DNA from: Candidatus Hodarchaeota archaeon
Lineage (GTDB): Archaea > Asgardarchaeota > Heimdallarchaeia > Hodarchaeales > Hodarchaeaceae
Length of the DNA: 10,238 bases
Direction: 5' to 3'
Assembly (NCBI GenBank): GCA_030589605.1
Contig: JAUUVJ010000115.1
Coordinates: forward strand, 1-10,238
Part shown: one piece after another, positions 5,305 to 10,238 of the stretch
Numbering within the stretch: position 1 is the first letter of the stretch
Layout: every line of letters begins with the position of its first letter
The notes under the pieces: generated by a model
Seen by the model: the letters and a program-made list of their open reading frames with translations, nothing else
Database searches by the model: none
What the model was told of the DNA's origin: nothing
Position numbers and translations under genes: made by a program

Positions 5305-7194
5305 ATGGACGAATGGGAATTAAATATAGAAAATATAGGTTATTTCTTTGGAAAACATACCTTTAGATTCAAACCTGGAGCGAATATCATATCAGGGCCT
5401 AATGCTGCAGGAAAAACAAGCCTACTACATGCCTTCCAATTACTATTACCTAAATCTTCTAAAGTAATTGACCCTCATTTTTTGAATTCATCTGCTTTAA
5501 CTGGGAAAGTGAGCCTAAAAAATGGAAACGATAATTTTTTTGCAGAATTAGGAAGGACATCGGATGGTATAGTTCGCATAAGGAAACAAAAATTGTTAAC
5601 AAAAAAGGAAATCGCAACTCAACTTGTTTTTCTAACGGAAAACCATGAACTTATGGACGCTGTGATTAAGGGAGATTTCGCAATCCTTAAAGATTGGTTT
5701 ATACGAATGACGGAGTTAAACTATTTTGAAAAAGCTTATGCCATTTGTATAAAACTAGATTCACGTTACAGGGATGAAAAAGGTAAAGAATCACAAAAAC
5801 TGCTAATGGAAAAGCGTCGCTTACAAACTGAGCATAAGAAATTTCTTTCGAACATCAATAAAAAGAAAACGGAGTTTGAAAAGTTTCAACTATCTGAGGT
5901 TTCTGAAACAGCTGATCCAGCTCTTCTGGTACAATTCAAGAGCATCTCCAAAGAATTGGGTGAAAGTAAAAATAGATTGAGCAAGTTGAAGGAAACAAAG
6001 AGAGAATTGAGTTCTCTTGTACCTGCTCTGAAACGAAAAAAAGATACGTTGGAATTAGAACTCGTAATAATCGGGGACGAATTTAATTCTGCAAAAGATC
6101 GAATTGATTCTTTTAATGAAGAGATAGAAAGACTAGATGACGAAATTGCGAGAATGAGGGTGAAATTGCGAGAAAAGAATAGTGAAATCTCACAACGGGA
6201 GATTCTGATAACTAATTTCACCCAGACCTTAACAAACGATACAATCGAATGTCAACATTGTAGTTCTATTATATCAAAAGAAAAGCTGTCTCAAAAGCTG
6301 AAAAGCATTGAAGACGAAAATCTCCGCTTCAAAGAAGAAAAAATGGCGATTAGCAACAATATGAGTGAACTACAAAAAAGAAGAGAAGAATGTGAAAAGA
6401 AACTTCATAATCTTAAAGTTGGGCTTCCCAAAGATAAGAAGAATCTGAAAAAGAGAATTCAGAGACTAAATAATGATATTAATCGCAAACAGAGGAATTT
6501 AGAAGCAGCTCAAGAAAACATAAGTAATATACAGACTGAAATCGAAAAATTACAGGGGATATACGATGGTCTTCAGGTTCAAATAAGAAAGAAATCTGAA
6601 AAAAAACAAGAGATTCAAATCATGGAAAGGGAAATTCAAGGTGAACTCACACAACTGGAAAAGCAATTAATAAGTACTGAAGAAAATTTAGCTAAAATCA
6701 AAACTCAATTATCGTGGCTTAAAATTTATGATGTTCAACGGCGGAATTTAAAGCAGATAACTTTGTTCTTACAAAAGAAAATTGTTTCTGTTCAGGAAAA
6801 TATCTTAGATAAGATAAACAACCATCTAGAACAAATGATAGATGAGCTAAATATCCCTAGGTTAAAAAATATATATTTTGATGATAATTTCAATATTAAA
6901 ATCATTCGGAAAACAGGAATGCCTGGAGATTTTAAAGAACTTTCTGGTTTAGAGCGAAGATTAATTGCGATTATCGTTGGATACTCGATCAAGAATGCGT
7001 TGTTACGAAAGTTTCCTTTCTTCATAATTGATGAAACATTGCATACTGCTGACGATACAAGCTTTCAGCATATTGTGGATTATATCGGACAAAAAGTGGA
7101 TCTGTTAATAGTTACTAGATTGGGAAAATTTCATGACTTAGAAAAAGATGTAATTGCTCAAGAAAATATATTATTCTGGGAGAATATTTCATGA
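5305..7194 (+). CDS. dndD: DndD-like SMC/Rad50-type ATPase with zinc hook
   Basis: This 629-residue protein has the split ABC-ATPase plan of DndD/Rad50/SMC proteins. The Walker A is GPNAAGKTSLL (31-41). A long charged coiled coil (about 155-475) is interrupted by ECQHC (C316, C319), a Rad50-type CxxC zinc hook. It is followed by a signature loop LSGLERRLIAI (546-556) and Walker B FFIIDE (572-577). In Dnd systems DndD is the ATPase that supports sulfur insertion, probably acting on DNA conformation or nicking. Its gene overlaps the DndC-like gene by ATGA, as expected for a stoichiometric partner. The start has TAGGGA six bases upstream. The coiled coil is shorter than in Rad50, and no Mre11 gene is nearby, which favours the DndD reading. 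A Rad50-like function in another defence system remains possible. Confidence 0.72.
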   Translation: MDEWELNIENIGYFFGKHTFRFKPGANIISGPNAAGKTSLLHAFQLLLPKSSKVIDPHFLNSSALTGKVSLKNGNDNFFAELGRTSDGIVRIRKQKLLTKKEIATQLVFLTENHELMDAVIKGDFAILKDWFIRMTELNYFEKAYAICIKLDSRYRDEKGKESQKLLMEKRRLQTEHKKFLSNINKKKTEFEKFQLSEVSETADPALLVQFKSISKELGESKNRLSKLKETKRELSSLVPALKRKKDTLELELVIIGDEFNSAKDRIDSFNEEIERLDDEIARMRVKLREKNSEISQREILITNFTQTLTNDTIECQHCSSIISKEKLSQKLKSIEDENLRFKEEKMAISNNMSELQKRREECEKKLHNLKVGLPKDKKNLKKRIQRLNNDINRKQRNLEAAQENISNIQTEIEKLQGIYDGLQVQIRKKSEKKQEIQIMEREIQGELTQLEKQLISTEENLAKIKTQLSWLKIYDVQRRNLKQITLFLQKKIVSVQENILDKINNHLEQMIDELNIPRLKNIYFDDNFNIKIIRKTGMPGDFKELSGLERRLIAIIVGYSIKNALLRKFPFFIIDETLHTADDTSFQHIVDYIGQKVDLLIVTRLGKFHDLEKDVIAQENILFWENIS

Positions 7195-8912
7195 GAGCAT
7201 TTAAATGGTGTACAGAGTGTAATATCCCCTTAATTCAAAGGGAATGCGGGAAATATTTAACAGAAAAACTTGAAAGAGGTAAGAAGGGGTTACGGACTAA
7301 ATCACATATTGTCATCGATTTTCCTTCTCGTGTAAAACCTGTTGGAAGAAAAGAATACAAGATGTACAAGGATCTCTTCGTAAATAAAATCAATATAGGA
7401 GGAAAAGGAGAAGAAGAGACCAAAAAAGAACGAGAAGCAAGATTTCCCAGAATTCTCTATCGTAGCCGCAATTTTCTTTACTCTGAAATGTCAAGGGGGT
7501 TAGCACATTTCAAGTTAGCTCTGGTTAATGATGAAAATACAAATGATTGGAAATTAATGAATCGAAAATTGGAGATTGATGAAATATATAACCAAACTAG
7601 TATTAGACGCTCTCAATGCAAAATCAATGGATATTTTTGGGAAGATCCTGATTATCGTCAAAAGCTAATTGAGGGAAATATACAAAAACTTGAGAAATTA
7701 GAAGCTGAAGCAATAAGATTTATCAAAAAAGATGCTAAGAAAAAAAGAGGGTATGAGAAATTAGCAGCGTTTAGCGGTGGCAAAGATAGTGCTGTGACCG
7801 CTCATTTAGTCAAAAAAGCATTAGGCGAGATATCATTACTTTTTTCAAATACAGATATTGAATACCAAGAAACAGTGGACTATGTCAGGGAAATAGACGA
7901 AAAATATAGATCCATTTTCGGAAAAGTGATTGAGGCAAAGTCTAAGAATAATTTCCTAGCTCTTTGCAAAGAATTAGGGCCCCCAAGCCGAATAATGCGT
8001 TGGTGTTGTTCAACACAAAAAGCAGCACCAGCTAATCAGTACTATTCAACATTATTTACAAGTACTTTAAGTTTTGATGGAATTAGAAGAGAAGAATCGA
8101 ATGCTAGAGCTGAATACCCACGGGAACATCAGAATACTAAACTCCAAAGACAATATAGCGCCTATCCCATTTTAAATTGGACAGAAATCGATGTTTGGCT
8201 TTATACATTATGGCAAAATTTACCATTAAATCCTCTATATGAAGAAGGATTTGCACGAGTAGGTTGCTGGGCTTGTCCAAATAATGGCCTCTTCGATACT
8301 TTCCTGTTTGAGAAAATCCGTCCTGAAAAAGCTAAGAAATGGTTTAAACACCTTCAAGATTTTTCTAAATCAATTTCAAAAGAAACAGATCATAATTATA
8401 CGGAAGATTGGATTTATGATCAAGTATGGAAAGGCCGAAGGGTTAAATATCATAATAGAATAATCGGTGATATTTCATATTCTAATCCTAATGAATTCGA
8501 AACAATGGAAACAGATGACTCCTTCACAAAACACCAAGATGATTTTTCTAAAGAAAAATCTTTCGACAATGAATTGAATCCATGCAAACAAGCGGAAATG
8601 ATGGTAATATCGATAGATTATCCGTTAACAAGTGATTCATACGAATTTCTCAAGATATTTGGCCAACCCAAAGGGATTTCCATCGGAAATCGGACATTAA
8701 TTAAAATAGAAGGAAAAAAGTTTACTATTCGATATTTTGAAGGGTCTAATAGACTTCAATACAAAATCTTTGAAAAGAATAAGCATAAAAAGCAAATCCT
8801 TAGAGGGAGACTAATCCGCCAATTAAACAAATCTTTCAATTGTATTAAATGTGCTGCCTGTGTAGGGTTATGTCCAAACGGAGCAATCAAAGTTATAACG
8901 ATGAATTTGTAG
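7191..8912 (+). CDS. dndC: DndC-like PAPS-reductase-family sulfurtransferase with zinc ribbon and ferredoxin domain
   Basis: Domains read in order across 573 residues. An N-terminal Cys-rich ribbon WCTECNIPLI (C7, C10, then C19) opens the protein, followed by a poorly recognised region of about 150 residues. The PP-loop ATP-binding motif is SGGKDS (195-200). Then come RWCCSTQK (C272/C273), GIRREES (297-303) and GCWACP (C359, C362), the usual substrate/Fe-S cysteines of the PAPS reductase/DndC family. The C-terminus has a ferredoxin motif CIKCAACVGLCP (C551, C554, C557, C561). DndC activates the DNA backbone with ATP and passes sulfur to it. Bacterial DndC lacks a ferredoxin, whereas archaeal PAPS-reductase-like proteins of unknown role often have one, so the family assignment leans on the DndD-like partner. 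The start overlaps the DndD stop (ATGA). The frame ends early because of a shift; see the next entry. Confidence 0.72.
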   Translation: MRAFKWCTECNIPLIQRECGKYLTEKLERGKKGLRTKSHIVIDFPSRVKPVGRKEYKMYKDLFVNKINIGGKGEEETKKEREARFPRILYRSRNFLYSEMSRGLAHFKLALVNDENTNDWKLMNRKLEIDEIYNQTSIRRSQCKINGYFWEDPDYRQKLIEGNIQKLEKLEAEAIRFIKKDAKKKRGYEKLAAFSGGKDSAVTAHLVKKALGEISLLFSNTDIEYQETVDYVREIDEKYRSIFGKVIEAKSKNNFLALCKELGPPSRIMRWCCSTQKAAPANQYYSTLFTSTLSFDGIRREESNARAEYPREHQNTKLQRQYSAYPILNWTEIDVWLYTLWQNLPLNPLYEEGFARVGCWACPNNGLFDTFLFEKIRPEKAKKWFKHLQDFSKSISKETDHNYTEDWIYDQVWKGRRVKYHNRIIGDISYSNPNEFETMETDDSFTKHQDDFSKEKSFDNELNPCKQAEMMVISIDYPLTSDSYEFLKIFGQPKGISIGNRTLIKIEGKKFTIRYFEGSNRLQYKIFEKNKHKKQILRGRLIRQLNKSFNCIKCAACVGLCPNGAIKVITMNL

Positions 8913-9094
8913 TAGATTCAACAAAATGCACCCATTGTTTAAAATGTACCTCGGGTGAACTTTTAAAGATGGGATGTGTCGCCCTTCATTATAAACCTGA
9001 TAGACTTCTAATTGATAGGAAAGTTAAGTCTTCAACTACAAGTTTAGCTCAACTTTCAGTATTAGATGAAGAATTTCAATTATTAGGTGTTTAA
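8870..9094 (+). pseudogene. Out-of-frame 3' part of the ferredoxin domain (second 4Fe-4S cluster)
   Basis: In the frame one base back from the DndC-like gene, NDEFVVDSTKCTHCLKC is followed by GC ten residues later (Cx2Cx2Cx10C), then VALHYKPDRLLIDRK and a short tail. This is what should follow the first ferredoxin cluster in a two-cluster archaeal domain, so a one-base indel between about 8885 and 8905 seems to have split the gene. No long homopolymer lies there. It could instead be translated separately from ATG 8870 (AGGG just upstream) or ATG 8849, giving a small protein with only the second cluster. A sequencing error would restore a single protein of about 635 residues. Confidence 0.55.
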
Positions 9095-9111
9095 ATCCCC
9101 GTGTGAGTCAT

Positions 9112-10238
9112 ATGCCTCTCTCCAAAAACATTGGTTATATCCCATCTAATATTGAATTTTTAGATAAGAGTTTTGAAACTGTTAAAGGTTATATTGATTT
9201 TATCGAGTTAAGAGTCTCTTCTCTCGCTATTAAAAACTTCATTGGCATGGTAGTTCGTATTATTAATTCAAAGAACTTAAGTGATTTTTTAAATAATGGA
9301 GGCTTTTACAACATCCATCTTACATGTTTTTCTAATCCTTATAATACAATTTCCCCTGAAACAGCAAATAATGAAATCTTCCGAAAATTTTCTTCTAATT
9401 TCATTAAAGATTTTGCCCAAGCTCTTCTTCTTTTCAAAAACAATTGCCAACATATCATTCTTCCAGTGTATATAGATGATTTCTCTCCAAACAATGAGGT
9501 ATTTCAACAACTTGTTATTGATTTTTTGAATGAACTCTCTGGTTATCCAGACGATATTTCCAGGAAGTTTCTTTTGGAATATCGAATTACCAAAAAATGT
9601 CAAGAAGTTCAACAGTATTTAAAACTAATTAAGAGTTTTAAATCAAAATTAAACGAACAAAAGGAAAAAAACATCTTTCTATGTATCGATTTTTCTCATT
9701 GGTATCAAATTTTAGGAAGAAAGAACTTTCTAGATTTTCTCATACATCTCAGAAAATCTGACATTAAAATCCAAGAGTTTCATATTGCAGACTATAAAAC
9801 TAGTAAAGACGGTAAAACCTTAGAAAATCTTCCAATAGGTAGTGGAATGATCGCTTGGAGTCAATTCCTTCGCTTTTTCAAAGATTCAAATTTAGCTTTA
9901 GTGACCAACGGTGGAGTGTCTTCGATTCAACGAAGTCTGGGCCATTTGGGAAATCTTCCAATTGAAAAAAAGAAGAGAATCGCTGCAGACTCAGTTGTAA
10001 CAGGTTTCTATTTTTCTAGGGGCAAAGACTCCTTTTTCCAAACATCTCCAGGAACAAAGATGGCATACAAATATCTGATGGAGAATAACCTAGGAATAAA
10101 AACTGTATTGGATTTAGGGTGTGGAAATGGACGGAATTCTTTTTTTTTATCGAAGAATTTCAATACAACCACTCACCTAATTGATATTGATAGGCATTTA
10201 CTCAATTATGTGAAGGAACTTTTCCTGGTTTTCAATGC
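9112..10238 (+). CDS. TIM-barrel (AP endonuclease 2/sugar isomerase-like) fused to SAM methyltransferase, 3' partial
   Basis: At least 375 codons, open to the window end. Residues 1-290 look like an AP2Ec-type TIM barrel (xylose isomerase/endonuclease IV superfamily). Candidate metal ligands are E156 in FLLEYR, D193/H196 in CIDFSHW, and H224/D227 in FHIADYK. PIGSGMIAWSQFL (241-253) matches the family's GxG...W signature, and LVTNGG follows. Residues 328-361 open a class I methyltransferase: motif I VLDLGCGNGRNS (332-343), then LIDID (356-360), an acidic motif II. The rest is beyond the window. The gene starts 17 bases after the ferredoxin frame, so it belongs to the same operon. GTG 9103 is an in-frame alternative start. 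A role on modified or abasic DNA is attractive but inferred. A small-molecule isomerase/methyltransferase is also possible. Confidence 0.65.
   Translation, partial: MPLSKNIGYIPSNIEFLDKSFETVKGYIDFIELRVSSLAIKNFIGMVVRIINSKNLSDFLNNGGFYNIHLTCFSNPYNTISPETANNEIFRKFSSNFIKDFAQALLLFKNNCQHIILPVYIDDFSPNNEVFQQLVIDFLNELSGYPDDISRKFLLEYRITKKCQEVQQYLKLIKSFKSKLNEQKEKNIFLCIDFSHWYQILGRKNFLDFLIHLRKSDIKIQEFHIADYKTSKDGKTLENLPIGSGMIAWSQFLRFFKDSNLALVTNGGVSSIQRSLGHLGNLPIEKKKRIAADSVVTGFYFSRGKDSFFQTSPGTKMAYKYLMENNLGIKTVLDLGCGNGRNSFFLSKNFNTTTHLIDIDRHLLNYVKELFLVFN

Noticed and set aside
5886..6221. Open frame on the minus strand inside the ATPase gene
   Set aside because: It is antisense to the coiled-coil coding sequence. 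Its Ser/Phe-rich translation is the expected shadow of Glu/Lys-rich codons, and it has no start signal.
6792..7025. Short minus-strand frame near the ATPase signature motif
   Set aside because: It overlaps the conserved signature and Walker B coding on the plus strand and has no independent support.
5305..7194. Calling the ATPase a true Rad50
   Set aside because: The coiled coil is short for Rad50, no Mre11 is adjacent, and the gene is coupled to a PP-loop sulfurtransferase. The zinc hook is noted instead.
7235..7423. Short minus-strand frame at the start of the DndC-like gene
   Set aside because: Antisense of a well-supported gene, with low-complexity Ser/Pro/Phe translation and no motif.
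7191..8912. Calling the PP-loop gene an assimilatory PAPS reductase
   Set aside because: No sulfate-assimilation genes are nearby, and the partner ATPase plus the upstream phosphorothioation-associated module favour a DNA-modification role.
9289..9612. Open frame on the minus strand inside the TIM-barrel gene
   Set aside because: The plus-strand frame has clear barrel and methyltransferase motifs across and beyond this stretch, and the minus frame has none.

Overview
The window looks archaeal. The DNA is AT-rich. The central PP-loop protein has the build of archaeal PAPS-reductase-family proteins, with an N-terminal zinc ribbon and a C-terminal ferredoxin. The leucine-rich-repeat units of the DLTPL...L..L.L..N.L type recall those common in Asgard (Heimdall/Loki-type) archaea, and the transposase resembles archaeal IS4/ISH3-like elements. 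An Asgard archaeon is my best guess, made from sequence style alone.

Layout. (1) Bases 1-686: mostly degraded sequence, with a possible minus-strand gene start at the extreme left and a frameshifted coding relic at 198-445. (2) 687-1634: a protein with a HEPN-type R-x4-H motif and a C-terminal zinc ribbon, a candidate RNase toxin or abortive-infection factor. (3) 1648-2993: a frameshifted, 3'-truncated DDE transposase abuts, tail to tail, a minus-strand leucine-rich-repeat gene whose 3' end is missing; the join lies in or beside an A11 tract. (4) 2994-3182: a divergent intergenic region with a 38-bp perfect direct repeat, apparently from a 56-bp tandem duplication. (5) 3183-4220: a standalone protein matching a conserved region of DNA phosphorothioation-associated methyltransferases, followed by a PD-(D/E)XK nuclease gene that appears frameshifted at its 5' end and truncated at its 3' end. 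(6) 4221-4840: about 620 bases with no intact gene. (7) 4841-10238: a tight co-directional operon of two small unknown proteins, a DndD/Rad50-like ATPase with a zinc hook, a DndC-like sulfurtransferase ending in a ferredoxin whose second cluster is frameshifted, and a TIM-barrel plus SAM-methyltransferase fusion that runs off the window.

How it fits together. The DndC-like and DndD-like pair overlaps by ATGA, and a phosphorothioation-associated module lies upstream. This points to a DNA sulfur-modification (Dnd-type) defence system or a close relative. It is non-canonical. I see no DndB, DndE or cysteine desulfurase, the DndC-like protein carries its own ferredoxin, the ATPase has a Rad50-style CxxC hook, and a metal-dependent-barrel/methyltransferase fusion is added. 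The presumed restriction arm (PD-(D/E)XK) looks broken while the modification arm is largely intact. Together with the HEPN gene and transposon wreckage, the window reads as a partly decayed defence island. Several frameshifts, two of them at A-runs, could be real decay or assembly errors, and only the raw reads can tell.
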